Positions 36,590 to 46,280 are shown, counted from the first letter of the stretch. The stretch is DNA of 64,000 bases from an uncultured Bacteroidales bacterium (GCA_900319405.1 ONOH01000005.1:45746-109745); one strand, 5' to 3'. Numbers and translations are program-made. Notes: generated from the letters alone by a model not told the origin.

Positions 36590-38359
36590 ATGAGAAGACT
36601 CTTCTTCTGCGTTGCTTTTGTGATGACCGGTGCACTTTTGCTGGTGTCTTGTAAAAGTGCTATTGACCGGAAACTTGATGAAATAGAGCAGAGAATCAGT
36701 TCAGATCCCCTGTCGGCTTACAAGCAGATTTCCAGCTTGGATCGGGACCAACTGACGTCTCCTTCTCGTCGCGCCCGCTATGCGCTTCTGATGTCGCTGG
36801 CCATGGACAAGGCCTATGTGGATGTAACCAATGATTCCCTGATTCAAATTGCGGTTCAGTATTATGAGGGAAGGGGCCGCAAAAAATACAGGATGTTGGC
36901 CTATTATTCCCTTGGAAGGGTACGGGCAAATGCAGAGGATCTTCCAGGTGCCATGATATCGTTTCTTCAAGCGAGGGATTTGGCAGAAGATGCGTCTGAC
37001 CACCATTACGTGGGTTTGTCCTGCAGGAATATTGCGGCACTTTTTGAGAAATGCCATGATGTTGATTCCGAACTGCGCTATTATAAGCAATCGCAGGAGG
37101 CGTTTTACCGTATCGGAGAATCCAACTATGCTGTGTATTCCCAATTTGGCGAAGCGAAGGCTTATATGGCAAAAGGCTTATATCGGACAGCTGACTCCAT
37201 TTTGCATATTGTGGCGGAATATGCTAGAGAACGCTCCGACAAATCCCTTTTGGCCTACGCTCTTATGAATTCCACTTACGGAGCCGTGACTTCCGGAAGT
37301 GCACCTCCGGATGAGGTCTTGTCCTCTTACCGGGAGATGGATGCTTTGGGAGTCCGAAAAAAAACAACCGTGGACTATAGGATACTGGCGCGTGTGTTTG
37401 ACCGGCTTAATGTTGCAGATTCAGTAAGCCATTATATCTCAATGGCCGAGCAATCCGCAACGACCTCTTTGGATTCGCTTCAATTATATAACCTGCTTTC
37501 GGAATTATACAATAGCAGGGGCGATTATGCCGCAGCAAACAAGCAAATGAAGAACGCCCTCGCGGTGCATAATCGGATGGTGTACAGGCAAGAGAACTTA
37601 CAACTGGCCAATGCCATCAGTGCTCATAGCCGGCAAGAAGCGGCCTATCATTCGGCCCGGGCTCGCTATCGGCTCGTACTGCTTATTCTATCCATCGTTA
37701 CGTTTATTGCCCTTTCGAGCACGCTGATCATGGTTGTCGTAGACCGAAAGCGACAGTTACGCGAAAAAGAGAGGGTTATTCGGGAAAGAGAGCGGAAAAT
37801 AGAAGAGGATTTGGCCTTGATACAGGAAATATCCGAAGAGTTGCACAGGACGCGTAACAACCAGTCGGAAATGGCTAAAAGCATTAACGAACTGATTGAA
37901 GAAAAAGTGGCCATAGTGAAAATGTGCGCCGATGCATACGAGGCTGCCCGGAAAGCCCCTAAAAAAACGGCCAAGGATCCTTATCGATATTTGGATGAGG
38001 TCCCAAAGGTATATAAGACGGATCAGATGCAGAGTTTCCTTGATGCCTTGGACGGTTTCAGGAAAGACGAATCACTATACCCGCTTCTGGAGAATAGTGT
38101 GAATAAGTGGCGGGATGGACTTATGGTTAAACTTCGTGGCGCATGCTCGGAATCGACTATGCAGAAGCCCCAATTTTCAGAAGACGATTTCCGGATTCTC
38201 CTTCTCCTGTATGCCGGCATCCCGGACCGGACGGTCGCATTCCTGATGGATATGAGTTGTTCGGCCGTCCGGACCCGGAAAACGCGCTACAAAGAGCGGC
38301 TTCTGAGGGAGGATATCCCCGGAGGGCGCTATTTTGTGGAAGAACTGGTCCGTCTCTAG
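36590..38359 (+). CDS. TPR transmembrane regulator with C-terminal HTH-like domain
   Basis: A 589-residue protein typical of Bacteroidales TPR regulators. A lipobox-like signal (LLVSC) is followed by periplasmic TPR helices (about 25-345), one membrane helix (about 352-375), a cytoplasmic coiled coil (QLREKERVIRERERKIEED...) and a C-terminal domain (about 515-589) with a helix-turn-helix-like stretch FSEDDFRILLLLYAGIPDRTVAFLMDMS. It may sense an envelope state and control the divergent peptidase unit. I chose ATG 36590 because the upstream GTG at 36575 falls within the -7 element TATTTTTG (36568-36575). Confidence 0.82.
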   Translation: MRRLFFCVAFVMTGALLLVSCKSAIDRKLDEIEQRISSDPLSAYKQISSLDRDQLTSPSRRARYALLMSLAMDKAYVDVTNDSLIQIAVQYYEGRGRKKYRMLAYYSLGRVRANAEDLPGAMISFLQARDLAEDASDHHYVGLSCRNIAALFEKCHDVDSELRYYKQSQEAFYRIGESNYAVYSQFGEAKAYMAKGLYRTADSILHIVAEYARERSDKSLLAYALMNSTYGAVTSGSAPPDEVLSSYREMDALGVRKKTTVDYRILARVFDRLNVADSVSHYISMAEQSATTSLDSLQLYNLLSELYNSRGDYAAANKQMKNALAVHNRMVYRQENLQLANAISAHSRQEAAYHSARARYRLVLLILSIVTFIALSSTLIMVVVDRKRQLREKERVIRERERKIEEDLALIQEISEELHRTRNNQSEMAKSINELIEEKVAIVKMCADAYEAARKAPKKTAKDPYRYLDEVPKVYKTDQMQSFLDALDGFRKDESLYPLLENSVNKWRDGLMVKLRGACSESTMQKPQFSEDDFRILLLLYAGIPDRTVAFLMDMSCSAVRTRKTRYKERLLREDIPGGRYFVEELVRL

Positions 38360-38515
38360 TCTTGCCGCGCGGTGGGAATCGCCGCTCTCGTTCAAAAATC
38401 GAACGAGGAATATTTATAAATACTTGATAATCGAAATATTACGTGACACGCTGGGAATACTCGCAGCGTTGGATAGATAGGGCCGCGCAAGGGTGCAAGA
38501 CACATGACCATACAA

Positions 38516-38547
38516 AAAGGGTCTGTGGCTAATGCCACAGACCCTTT
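38516..38547 (-). terminator. Perfect hairpin overlapping the end of the IS remnant
   Basis: A 14-bp perfect stem AAAGGGTCTGTGGC with its complement and loop TAAT. The A/T ends make it usable as a terminator in both directions. It serves the TPR regulator (plus) and the transposase remnant (minus), whose stop codon lies at its edge. Confidence 0.65.
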
Positions 38548-38723
38548 CGATTTATTGGCTCTTGGGAATCCCAATCGGACAGCGTGCTGTCCCGGTGGTA
38601 CTTCCTCTTCGACTTGTCCCGCTTGGGAGCGAGTCCATTAATCTTGATGAATCTGTCGTAAACATGGCAGAAATCATCCGCCATACAGAAAATTTCCGTA
38701 ATTTTGTCCTTGGCGATCGTCAT
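38529..38723 (-). pseudogene. IS982-type transposase N-terminal remnant
   Basis: A 64-codon frame reads MTIAKDKITEIFCMADDFC then KRDKSKRKYHRDSTLSD, which matches from memory the start of Bacteroidota IS982-family transposases. Similarity ends after TLSD and the frame stops 16 residues later, so the DDE catalytic part is lost. A TAACTTTG box (38764-38757, minus) is probably its old promoter. No inverted terminal repeats could be recognised. Confidence 0.65.
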
Positions 38724-38914
38724 AGCGAAAGGGTTTGTTTTTGGTTTGTCGTTATTCCAAAGTTACAAAAACTTTCGCTATTTTCCTAATAATCAATTAG
38801 TTAAATTTCATAGAACTCACGTTAATTATCCAACACAAAAAGGCCAGATGGGGATGATGCTCCCCGTCCGTGACGGTTAACTTCTCATAGACATTGAAGA
38901 AGTGTAACGTACAA

Positions 38915-38945
38915 TTGCAAAATACCGCAAATAGTCTTACTTTTG
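38915..38945 (+). promoter_or_regulatory. Promoter of the histidine phosphatase gene
   Basis: TTG at 38915-38917 and TACTTTTG at 38938-38945, spacer 20 nt, 21 nt upstream of the ATG at 38967. The rest of the 38.36-38.97 kb interval holds the IS remnant and AT-rich sequence. Confidence 0.68.
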
Positions 38946-38966
38946 TAAAAACATTGGTAATCCACT

Positions 38967-40214
38967 ATGAAACGAATTGCACTCTTGCTTCTGGCCATAA
39001 TGGCTGTATTGCCAATTTGGGCCCAGCGCAACACCCGCGAAGAGATATCGGCCGATATCGAACGCACCGGCGGCGTGCATTTCCTCTATCCCACGGACCA
39101 GACGGCACCCACCCCGGCGCCCAAGGGATACAAGCCCTTCTATGTAAGCCACGTGGGACGACACGGCGCCCGTTTCGCCCTGGGCAGCACCGTATATGAG
39201 GATCTGCTGGACGTGTGGACCCGCGCGGCCGAAAAAGACCGCCTCACCCCGGAAGGCAAGGCGTTTTTCAAAGACTATGAGGCCATCTATCCCTACCTGA
39301 GCCGCCGCGAAGGAAACCTCACCGGCAAGGGCCAGGAGCAGCACCGCTTCATCGCCTCGCAGCTGTACAGGAACTACCCCGCCCTGTTCAAGGGAAAAAC
39401 CCACGCCGAGGCCGTTTCTACGGTTTCGCACCGCGTGATCGTGAGCATGTACTCGTTCTTGGGCCAGCTGGCCGCCATGGACAAGGACTTCACTTTCCAT
39501 GCCGACTACGGCCACCCCTACCAGGCCTACCTCCTGCCGGACGTGATTGACTCTTCCGTCGAGCGCGACGAAGAGGCCGAGGCCAAGTTCAAGCGCTTCC
39601 GGGACCATGTCCTGGACCTGGATGCCATCCTCTCCCGCTGGTTCACCCGGCCCGACAAGGCGGTCAAAAATCCGTACAAGTTCTGCCATGACCTGCACAC
39701 GATGCTGTCCACCCTGGACAACCTGGACGTTCCCGCTCCGGAGCATCTGTATGAGCTTTACACCCCTGAGGAGCGCTATGCCCTCTGGCGGGTGAACAAC
39801 TACCGCGACTACCAGATTGTGGGCCCTTCGCCCGACACGCAGAACCTTCGGGTGAAGGCAATAGAGGCCTTGTACCGGGACATCGTCACCAAGGCCGATG
39901 AGGACATGGCCCGCGGGAACGTGCAGCTGCGCCTTCGCTTCGCGCACGACTCCACCCTGATGCCGCTGCTGTCCCTTCTGGGCGTGAACGGCATGGACGA
40001 GGCGGTGGAAAACCCCTTCGAGGTGGAGAACTACTGGCGCAATTACGACATTCCCATGGCCTGCAACCTGCAGCTGGTCTTTTTCCGCAGCGCCCGCAAC
40101 CCGGAAATCCTCTTCCAGCTTCTTCTCAACGGCAAGGAAGCCACCCTGCCCCTTGAGATGGCCGCCCCCGGCTCCTTCTACCGCTGGGAGGACTTCAAGG
40201 CTCTACTTCTATAA
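38967..40214 (+). CDS. Histidine-type (acid) phosphatase, MINPP-like
   Basis: A 415-residue exported phosphatase. The signal peptide is cleaved near IWAQ-R. The phosphate pocket motif SHVGRHGARF places the catalytic His at H66, and the proton donor region is FAHDSTLMP (His about 327). Bacteroidota MINPP homologues degrade inositol phosphates (phytate) in the periplasm or outer membrane vesicles, a likely but unproven substrate here. Length is a little short for MINPP (about 420-450). The stop lies in hairpin 1 of a tandem-hairpin element. Confidence 0.87.
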   Translation: MKRIALLLLAIMAVLPIWAQRNTREEISADIERTGGVHFLYPTDQTAPTPAPKGYKPFYVSHVGRHGARFALGSTVYEDLLDVWTRAAEKDRLTPEGKAFFKDYEAIYPYLSRREGNLTGKGQEQHRFIASQLYRNYPALFKGKTHAEAVSTVSHRVIVSMYSFLGQLAAMDKDFTFHADYGHPYQAYLLPDVIDSSVERDEEAEAKFKRFRDHVLDLDAILSRWFTRPDKAVKNPYKFCHDLHTMLSTLDNLDVPAPEHLYELYTPEERYALWRVNNYRDYQIVGPSPDTQNLRVKAIEALYRDIVTKADEDMARGNVQLRLRFAHDSTLMPLLSLLGVNGMDEAVENPFEVENYWRNYDIPMACNLQLVFFRSARNPEILFQLLLNGKEATLPLEMAAPGSFYRWEDFKALLL

Positions 40215-40272
40215 TGCATTGATACTCAATGCATTATAGAAAATCCTCTGCACTTTTTGCGCAGAGGATTTT
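40207..40272 (+). terminator. Tandem-hairpin element, copy C (after the phosphatase gene)
   Basis: Hairpin 1 (40207-40241) has a 16-bp perfect stem containing CTATAATGCATTGA, apex TGA-TAC-TCA, and includes the phosphatase stop. Hairpin 2 (40240-40272) has AAAATCCTCTGC with its complement, 12 bp perfect, loop ACTTTTTGC. It lies between convergent genes. Confidence 0.8.
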
Positions 40273-40306
40273 ATGTAAGTACGTGATTTATAAGCGATTA
40301 GTGATT

Positions 40307-42469
40307 TTATCGAACGAGGACTTTTCCTCCGGCGGCATCCACCTGGATGACGGAGTCCTTCCGGACGGTGCCGTCCAGGATGGATTTGGCCAGGAGGTTC
40401 ACCAGTTCCCGCTGCATCAGGCGTTTGACGGGACGGGCGCCGTAGGAGGGGTCGTAGCCGTTTCCCACCATATACTCTTCGAAGGCAGGCGTGAATTCCA
40501 CCGTGATTCCGTTCTCGGCCAGTTTGTGTTTCAGATCCTCTTCCTGGATGTGCAGGATTTCGCGGATATCGGCTTTGGTGAGGGGGTCGAACATAATGAT
40601 TTCGTCGATACGGTTGAGGAATTCCGGACGGACGGTCATCTTGAGCACGTCCAGCACCTTGCCGCGGCACTCGTCCAGCAGTGAACGGCGGGTGGCGATG
40701 GCCTGCACGTCCAGGCCGTTTACCTCGGGCAGACGCTCCATATAGGACTGGATGATATCGGCCCCGGCGTTGGAGGTCATGATGAGGATGGTGTTCTTGA
40801 AATCCACGGTGCGGCCTTTGTTGTCGGTGAGGCGGCCGTCGTCCAGCACTTGCAGAAGCACGTTGAAAACGTCCGGATGGGCTTTCTCAATCTCGTCCAG
40901 GAGCACCACGGAGTAGGGTTTGCGGCGCACGGCCTCGGTGAGCTGGCCGCCCTCGTCGTAACCCACGTATCCGGGAGGCGCACCCACCAGGCGGGAAACG
41001 GTGTGCCGCTCCTGGTATTCGCTCATGTCGATGCGGGTGAGCATATTCTCGTCGTTGAACAGGAACTCGGCCAGGGCTTTGGCGAGCTCGGTCTTGCCCA
41101 CGCCGGTGGTGCCCATGAAGAGGAAGGAGCCGATGGGGCGCTTTTCGTTGGAAAGGCCTGCGCGGCTGCGGCGGACGGCATCGGCCACGGCCCGGATGGC
41201 TTCGTCCTGTCCCACCACGCGCCTGTGCAGCTCCGTCTCCATCCGCAGGAGCTTGTCCTTTTCGCTCTCCAGCATCCGCTTGACGGGGATGCCGGTCCAT
41301 TTGGCCACGACCTCGGCGATGTCCTCGGGCGTAACCGCCTCGGTGACAAGGGGCTGCGAGATGGCTTCGGCCTGGGCGGTGAGCTCGTCGATGCGCTTTT
41401 GGGTGGCGGCCATCCGGCCGTAGCGGATCTCGGCCACGGTGGCGTAGTCTCCGCTGCGCTCGGCGGCTTTGGCCTTGAGATTCAGGTCTTCCAGCTCCTG
41501 GCGGGCCGTCTGCAGGCCGTTCAGGGTGTCCTTTTCCTCGTTCCAGCGTTTCATCAGGCTTTCGCGCTGCTCCTGGAGCGCCTTGAGTTCGGCCTCCAGT
41601 TTCTCCATTTTGGCCGTCACGCCCTCGCGCTTGATGGCCTCGCGCTCGATTTCCTTCTGGCGGATGGCGGAGTTGAGCTCGTCAATGGGCTCGGGCACGG
41701 AATTCATCTCCAGGCGCAGCTTGGAAGCGGCCTCGTCCACCAGGTCGATGGCCTTGTCCGGCAGGAAGCGGCTGGTGATGTAGCGGTGCGAAAGGTTGAC
41801 GGCGGCGATGAGGGCGTCGTCCTCGATGCGCACCTTGTGGTGGTTCTCATAGCGCTCCTTGAGGCCGCGCAGGATCGCAATGCTCTCGGCCGGGGAGGGC
41901 TCGTCCACCATCACCATCTGGAAACGGCGCTCCAGGGCCTTGTCGGCCTCGAAGTACTTCTGGTACTCGTCCAGGGTGGTGGAGCCGATGGTGCGGAGCT
42001 CTCCGCGGGCCAGGGCGGGCTTGAGGATGTTGGAGGCATCCATCGCGCCGGAGCTCCGGCCCGCACCCACCAGGGTGTGGATTTCGTCGATGAAAAGGAT
42101 AATCTCGCCGGCGCTGTCCACGACTTCCTTCACCACGCCCTTGAGGCGCTCTTCGAACTCTCCCTGGTACTTGGCGCCCGCGATGAGGGCTCCCATATCC
42201 AGGGAATAGACTTTCTTGCTTTTGAGGTTTTCCGGCACCTGCCCGTTCACGATGTTCTGGGCGATGCCCTCAGAGATGGCGGTCTTGCCCACGCCGGGCT
42301 CTCCCACCAGGATGGGGTTGTTTTTGGTTCTGCGGGAAAGGATCTGCAGAACGCGGCGGATTTCGTCATCACGGCCGATTACGGGGTCCAGTTTGCCCTG
42401 GGCCGCGCGCTCGTTGAGGTTGATGGCGAAGCGCTCCAAAAAGTTACTCTTGTTATTGTTTTCTGCCAT
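40307..42469 (-). CDS. clpB: ClpB-type disaggregase lacking the N-terminal domain
   Basis: A 720-residue AAA+ chaperone with two ATPase modules: Walker A GEPGVGKT (56-63), then a coiled-coil middle domain (about 260-390), and a second Walker A GTTGVGKT (about 480) with sensor and C-terminal small domain. The middle domain and lack of a ClpP-binding loop point to ClpB (protein disaggregation with DnaK). Bacteroides ClpB is about 862 residues from memory; the double Clp_N domain (about 145 residues) is missing, and no coding trace of it is upstream. The frame begins at [12 protein letters not shown]. Confidence 0.9.
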   Translation of the reverse strand: MAENNNKSNFLERFAINLNERAAQGKLDPVIGRDDEIRRVLQILSRRTKNNPILVGEPGVGKTAISEGIAQNIVNGQVPENLKSKKVYSLDMGALIAGAKYQGEFEERLKGVVKEVVDSAGEIILFIDEIHTLVGAGRSSGAMDASNILKPALARGELRTIGSTTLDEYQKYFEADKALERRFQMVMVDEPSPAESIAILRGLKERYENHHKVRIEDDALIAAVNLSHRYITSRFLPDKAIDLVDEAASKLRLEMNSVPEPIDELNSAIRQKEIEREAIKREGVTAKMEKLEAELKALQEQRESLMKRWNEEKDTLNGLQTARQELEDLNLKAKAAERSGDYATVAEIRYGRMAATQKRIDELTAQAEAISQPLVTEAVTPEDIAEVVAKWTGIPVKRMLESEKDKLLRMETELHRRVVGQDEAIRAVADAVRRSRAGLSNEKRPIGSFLFMGTTGVGKTELAKALAEFLFNDENMLTRIDMSEYQERHTVSRLVGAPPGYVGYDEGGQLTEAVRRKPYSVVLLDEIEKAHPDVFNVLLQVLDDGRLTDNKGRTVDFKNTILIMTSNAGADIIQSYMERLPEVNGLDVQAIATRRSLLDECRGKVLDVLKMTVRPEFLNRIDEIIMFDPLTKADIREILHIQEEDLKHKLAENGITVEFTPAFEEYMVGNGYDPSYGARPVKRLMQRELVNLLAKSILDGTVRKDSVIQVDAAGGKVLVR

Positions 42470-42617
42470 GGTTCATTTCTCCTTTTTCCCGAATTATGGC
42501 AATCTCCGTTCCTTTCCCTGTTTTCTGCCAAAATGGCAGGTGGGGCCGGGGTGGGCTGGAGTGGGGCTGGGGAGAGGCCGGGGTTGGCCGGGGTGGCCGG
42601 GTGAGCACGGGCAGCCC

Positions 42618-42706
42618 AGCAAAAAACGCCGTTTTTGCTGGGCTGGGTAGGCAATCGCATGGGCATCCTAACAAAAATGCCCGTTTTTGCGCACTTGGGT
42701 ATGCTG
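42618..42706. repeat. Palindromic intergenic repeat (TACCCA/TGGGTA family), copy 1
   Basis: The clpB-secG gap contains CAGCAAAAA..CG..TTTTTGCTG followed by GGGCATCCTAACAAAAATGC, CCGTTTTTGCGCACTTGGGTATGC. The same architecture (TACCCA, CAAAA, CGTTTTTGC, TGGGTATGC) recurs at 53.2 and 53.9 kb, so it is an interspersed family rather than a simple terminator. Confidence 0.6.
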
Positions 42707-42708
42707 TG

Positions 42709-43056
42709 TTAGTTGGTCTCCTCCGGGTTTTCCTGGAGCGGGAAGGCGGGAGCCTCGGAGGCGGCCTGTTCGGCCTGGTTGACGATTTCCGTGCTCACGG
42801 CGTCATTGGAACCGCTGCGGGTGCTGCCGCGGCCTACGAAGACGGTGACGATGGAAACGACCAGGATGAATGCGACCAGGTACCAGGTGGCTTTTTCCAG
42901 GATGGTGGCCGTCTGGCGCACGCCCAGGGTCTGGTTGGCAGAGGTGAAGTTGGTAGCCAGGCCGCCGTCCTTGCCGTTCTGCAGAAGGACGACCGCAATC
43001 AGGAGAATGGCCGCGATGATGATGAGAATGACCAAAACTGTAAACGCTGCGTTCAT
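42709..43056 (-). CDS. secG: Preprotein translocase subunit SecG
   Basis: A 115-residue inner-membrane protein with two hydrophobic helices (about 5-25 and 57-76) linked by LLQNGKDGGLATNF, the conserved SecG loop, and a polar Glu/Ala tail. It assists SecYE. It follows a TPR-like gene, lptE and a sigma-54 activator in an order I recall as conserved in Bacteroidales, so envelope biogenesis genes are co-expressed. Confidence 0.92.
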   Translation of the reverse strand: MNAAFTVLVILIIIAAILLIAVVLLQNGKDGGLATNFTSANQTLGVRQTATILEKATWYLVAFILVVSIVTVFVGRGSTRSGSNDAVSTEIVNQAEQAASEAPAFPLQENPEETN

Positions 43057-43069
43057 ATGGTTTTATCTT

Positions 43070-43663
43070 TTATTTGTCCAATTTTTCGATAAGGGATGCA
43101 AAGTAAGCACTTTTTTCCGGGATTTCCAAAATCAGGCGCGAATAAATGCGTCGGGCTTCCTCCGTGCGGCCCTGTTCCTCGAAGATGCGGGCCAGGGTTT
43201 CGGTGGCGAAGCGCTGGGCCAGATCCACCCCGTCGGCCTCTTCTGCGGAAGGGTCCCGGGGGCTTTGTCCGGCGTATCGGGAGAAGATGCCGTCTCCGCT
43301 CCGGCGCACCTTGTCGTATTGGGCCTGGGAGAAATAGTCCCCTCCCACCACGCGCACTTCGCGCATCGGGGCTTCGGGGGTTTCCGAGGCCGACGGCTCC
43401 AGGTAGGAGGACAACAAAGCCGTGAGGTCTTTGTCGGAACAGTCCACCGTGCGGGCCTTGCGGACCAGGAGGGCCAGTTTGCCGCGGTCCGGGATGTACA
43501 GGGCCTCGGCCGCATACTGCTCCTCGCCCCAGTCTTCCCCCATCCGGGCCATCCTTCGGCACAGCTCCACGCGCGCGGCGCCGTACCAGGGATAGAGGTT
43601 CACCACACCGGCCAGCTCGTCCAGGGTGAGGGTGTGGATGTCTATATAAGAGGAACCTACCAT
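43070..43663 (-). CDS. TPR-like cytoplasmic protein between lptE and secG
   Basis: A 197-residue protein starting MVGSSYIDIHTLTLDEL. Helical, with a C-terminal TPR-like pair (LAQRFATETLARIFEEQGRTEEARRIYSRL). No signal peptide. It overlaps lptE by 7 nt and precedes secG by 13 nt. The positional link to lptE and secG suggests an envelope-assembly accessory role, but no function is established to my knowledge. The start at 43663 was chosen over a longer frame that runs into lptE. Confidence 0.8.
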   Translation of the reverse strand: MVGSSYIDIHTLTLDELAGVVNLYPWYGAARVELCRRMARMGEDWGEEQYAAEALYIPDRGKLALLVRKARTVDCSDKDLTALLSSYLEPSASETPEAPMREVRVVGGDYFSQAQYDKVRRSGDGIFSRYAGQSPRDPSAEEADGVDLAQRFATETLARIFEEQGRTEEARRIYSRLILEIPEKSAYFASLIEKLDK

Positions 43664-44163
43664 TGCGCGACGGTTGCATTGAAGATGTCTTCCACCAGTT
43701 TTTCCACGATGGTCTCGCACAGACCTCCCTCCACGGCGTCCAGCGAGAGGGTGGCGTCGAAGTCCTCATAGGCGCTGAAGGTTTTGTTCTCTACGTTGTC
43801 CTCGGGGTACTTGCGGTTGGTGAAGTTGATTTTGGCCGTGACGGTGAGGCGGTTCTGGGAGGCCATTTCATCGGCCGTGATGGCGGTGGCGGTTACGTCG
43901 TATCCGGTGATTTCACACACCAGCTCCAGGTCTCCGTCCATGTCCACCTGCTCCAGACGGGTGAGGCGGCGGAACTTCTCCTGCAGGGCCTCGGTCATCT
44001 GGTTGGACAGGGCCGGGTTTACGCGGAGGGCACGGTATTCCACATAGGGAATGGTGATGGTGGCCACATCCGGCTGGATGGAGGTGCCGGAGAAGGAATA
44101 GATGCCGCAGGCCGCCGCCAGGCAGGCGACGACAAGCAGGGTTATGAGGGCTCTCGCTTTCAT
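43657..44163 (-). CDS. lptE: LPS-assembly lipoprotein LptE
   Basis: A 168-residue outer-membrane lipoprotein; the signal peptide ends in the lipobox LAAAC (C19), and the sequence GIYSFSGTSIQPDVATITIPY is typical of Bacteroidota LptE. It plugs the LptD barrel that inserts LPS. The remaining two-layer alpha/beta fold (NPALSNQMTEALQEKFRR) fits. The start overlaps the sigma-54 activator stop by 4 nt; the next gene overlaps its 3' end. Confidence 0.88.
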   Translation of the reverse strand: MKARALITLLVVACLAAACGIYSFSGTSIQPDVATITIPYVEYRALRVNPALSNQMTEALQEKFRRLTRLEQVDMDGDLELVCEITGYDVTATAITADEMASQNRLTVTAKINFTNRKYPEDNVENKTFSAYEDFDATLSLDAVEGGLCETIVEKLVEDIFNATVAQW

Positions 44164-45344
44164 TTTTTGCGGAATTCGGGCGGCAGTTTCCGGTAGAGGG
44201 TGCGCTCGCTCATCCCCAGTTCCTCGGCCGCCTTCTTGCGGTTGCCGTGGTTCTTTTCCAGGGCCTGGCGGATGAGGATTTCCTCCTTGTGGCGCACGCT
44301 GAGGTCTTCGCTCACCGGCGCGGGGAATTCCTCCTGGGCCTGCCATTCGGCCTCTTCCTCCACGGGAGTGACGGGCTCTGCGGGGGCAGGCAGCGAACGG
44401 CGGTCCAGGCGGGCCTTCAGGGCATCCACTTCCTGCTTGAGGTCGAAGATGGCCTTGAAGATGGCCTGGCGCTCATCGGCATTGAAGGACGATGAAGAAG
44501 GCTGCGGGCCCTCGTACAGCGCGGGGATGGGATCCCCTTCCTCGCGGGGCATGAAGGGCTGGAGCTCGCGGGCACCCAATTCGATGCGCTGGAGGGTGGG
44601 GGTCACCTTGACCGACAGCTGCGCTGTGAGGCTCTGGGTGAAGCCCTGCAGCTGGCGGATATTGCCCGGCCAACGGTACTGCTCCAGCAGGCGGATGGCC
44701 TCCGGCCGGAGGCTTATCTTGCACATTCCGTTTACCTCGGAAAAATCGGAGGTGAACTTGCGGAAAAGAAGGTAAATGTCTGATTTCCGGTCCCTTAGCG
44801 GTGGGATGCGGATTTGGGCGGCCGACAGGCGGAAGTAGAGGTCCTCGCGGAATTTTCCGCGTTTGACGGCCTCGTACAGATGGATGTTGGTGGCCGCGAC
44901 GATGCGCACGTCCGTATGTTCCACCTTGTTGGAGCCCACCTTGCGGTATTCCCCGCTCTGGAGCACGCGCAGCAGGAGCGCCTGGCTCTCCAGGGGCAGT
45001 TCCGCGATTTCGTCCAGGAAGAGCGTTCCGCCATCGGCCTCCTCAAAATAACCCTTGCGGGTTTCCACGGCGCCGGTGAAAGAGCCTTTCACGTGGCCGA
45101 AGAGCTCCGAGTTCACCAGTTCCCGGGGGAGGGCGCCGCAGTTCACCGCAAAGAAAGCTTTCTGGCGGCGGGAACTGAACTGGTGGATGATGCGGGCAAA
45201 GCTTTCCTTGCCCACGCCGCTTTCCCCCTGGATGAGGACACTGAGGCCGGTGGGAGCAAACTTCACGGCCGTCTCCAGCGCCTCGTTCAGCGCCGGATCG
45301 TTGCCGATGATGTCGTATTTGTTCTTTAATGCCTGTAAGTCCAT
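44160..45344 (-). CDS. Sigma-54-dependent transcriptional activator
   Basis: A 394-residue AAA+ enhancer-binding protein without an N-terminal receiver. Walker A GESGVGKE (40-47), sigma-54 contact loop GSFTGA (97-102; the usual form is GAFTGA), Walker B GGTLFLDE (115-122), and a C-terminal Fis-type HTH (NRKKAAEELGMSERTLYRKL). A Pro/Glu-rich linker separates the AAA+ and DNA-binding parts. Similar proteins precede lptE in Bacteroidales. The signal input is not evident from domains. The start at 45344 gives the normal N-terminus. Confidence 0.9.
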   Translation of the reverse strand: MDLQALKNKYDIIGNDPALNEALETAVKFAPTGLSVLIQGESGVGKESFARIIHQFSSRRQKAFFAVNCGALPRELVNSELFGHVKGSFTGAVETRKGYFEEADGGTLFLDEIAELPLESQALLLRVLQSGEYRKVGSNKVEHTDVRIVAATNIHLYEAVKRGKFREDLYFRLSAAQIRIPPLRDRKSDIYLLFRKFTSDFSEVNGMCKISLRPEAIRLLEQYRWPGNIRQLQGFTQSLTAQLSVKVTPTLQRIELGARELQPFMPREEGDPIPALYEGPQPSSSSFNADERQAIFKAIFDLKQEVDALKARLDRRSLPAPAEPVTPVEEEAEWQAQEEFPAPVSEDLSVRHKEEILIRQALEKNHGNRKKAAEELGMSERTLYRKLPPEFRKK

Positions 45345-45417
45345 AAGCGTCCTGCAAAGATACTGCTTTTCTTGCAAAAGATTTTGGGTATTTCAGAAAA
45401 TATTTGTTTTGGACGGA

Positions 45418-45689
45418 TTATCCCCCTGTTTTCTGATTCTCTTTCGACGGAAAGACCTCTTCATACTCTTTCGGATGATGAAGCTTCAGCCAGGCATGGC
45501 GGTAAATCATCAGGGCATCGCTGGCTGCAGAGGTCCTGCCGTAGAGAAGATGCCTGACCGGGTAAAAGAGGTCCCAGATCGCGTTCAGCGAATCTTCGGA
45601 AGGCGAACGAGTCCGTTTTCCTGACGGAGCGCTTCGGCCATCATCATCTCTTCCAGGCAAGTGGGTTTGAGTTTCAGTAGCACCGCCAT
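45418..45689 (-). pseudogene. Small frameshifted ORF
   Basis: From ATG 45689 the frame reads MAVLLKLKPTCLEEMMMAEA...LPKIR and stops; an overlapping frame continues SLNAIWDLFYPVRHLLYGRT...KLHHPKEYEEVFP to 45418. Both halves look protein-like (Leu-rich helices, no low-complexity bias), so one frameshift may have split a short gene of about 90 codons. I do not recognise it. Confidence 0.35.
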
Positions 45690-45923
45690 AATCCGCCGAA
45701 AATCAGCGGCTTATTTATTTTGTTACGGTTTTTGTGACACAGTGGTGCTGGGAGCACCACAAACGGATATCTTATTATTACGGCTCAATGCAGATTCCCG
45801 GTTGTTTTCCATTTTGACATGGGCCTCATTAAAGCACACCCACCCCAGCCAGAACGGCCTCCGGAGCCACCCCCCCCCGTGCTTTAAGCTTCCCCACCTT
45901 TTTAGACGAATTGCTGCTTGAGT

Positions 45924-46025
45924 GCTGTCAAGGGTCCAGTGAAAGGGACGATGACCGCAAAAACCGGCCAGAATGCTGTCAAGGGTCCAGTGAAAGGGAC
46001 GATAACAGCAGTGGAAGCCGGTGAT
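45924..46025 (+). repeat. Direct repeat of 51 bp
   Basis: GCTGTCAAGGGTCCAGTGAA starts at 45924 and again at 45975; the match extends through AAGGGACGAT. In one frame it encodes AVKGPVKGT twice, separated by a 17-residue period. No intact gene contains it; the rest of 45.69-46.08 kb shows no convincing ORF. Confidence 0.6.
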
Positions 46026-46082
46026 GAAACAGGTGTAAACGCATGCCCCGACAGCCTCGCTTTCCTATCCGCCCTCTATTGC

Positions 46083-46280
46083 CTAAGCGGCAAAGTGATT
46101 TACAGGCTCATACGAAGGGCCCCCAGCCCCTTCCCTTCGATGTAAGCGGCAACAGGCCTCAGGCATTCCTCCCACGTAGTAATACTGACGCAGAAGGTCG
46201 ATGTATTTCTGGCTAAGCGTGTTTACCGCAGCCCAGTCACAGTCTGCAATCTTCCGTGGCACACTACCCAAAGAGTTGTG
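46083..46280 (-). pseudogene. Fragment of an AAA_14/DUF4143 ATPase
   Basis: The minus-strand frame contains LSQKYIDLLRQYYYVGGMPEA, a signature of the AAA_14/DUF4143 ATPases (toxin-antitoxin-like or DNA-associated, often spread with mobile DNA). Flanking residues on both sides are unrelated, and Walker motifs are missing, so only a piece of about 60 codons survives. Confidence 0.6.

Noticed and set aside
40850-42604. Plus-strand ORF opposite clpB
   Set aside because: Shadow of a gene with two clear Walker A motifs.
45918-46145. Plus-strand ORF with AVKGPVKGT repeats as a real gene
   Set aside because: Its second half is antisense to the AAA_14 fragment and it has no start context; only the 51-bp repeat is supported.
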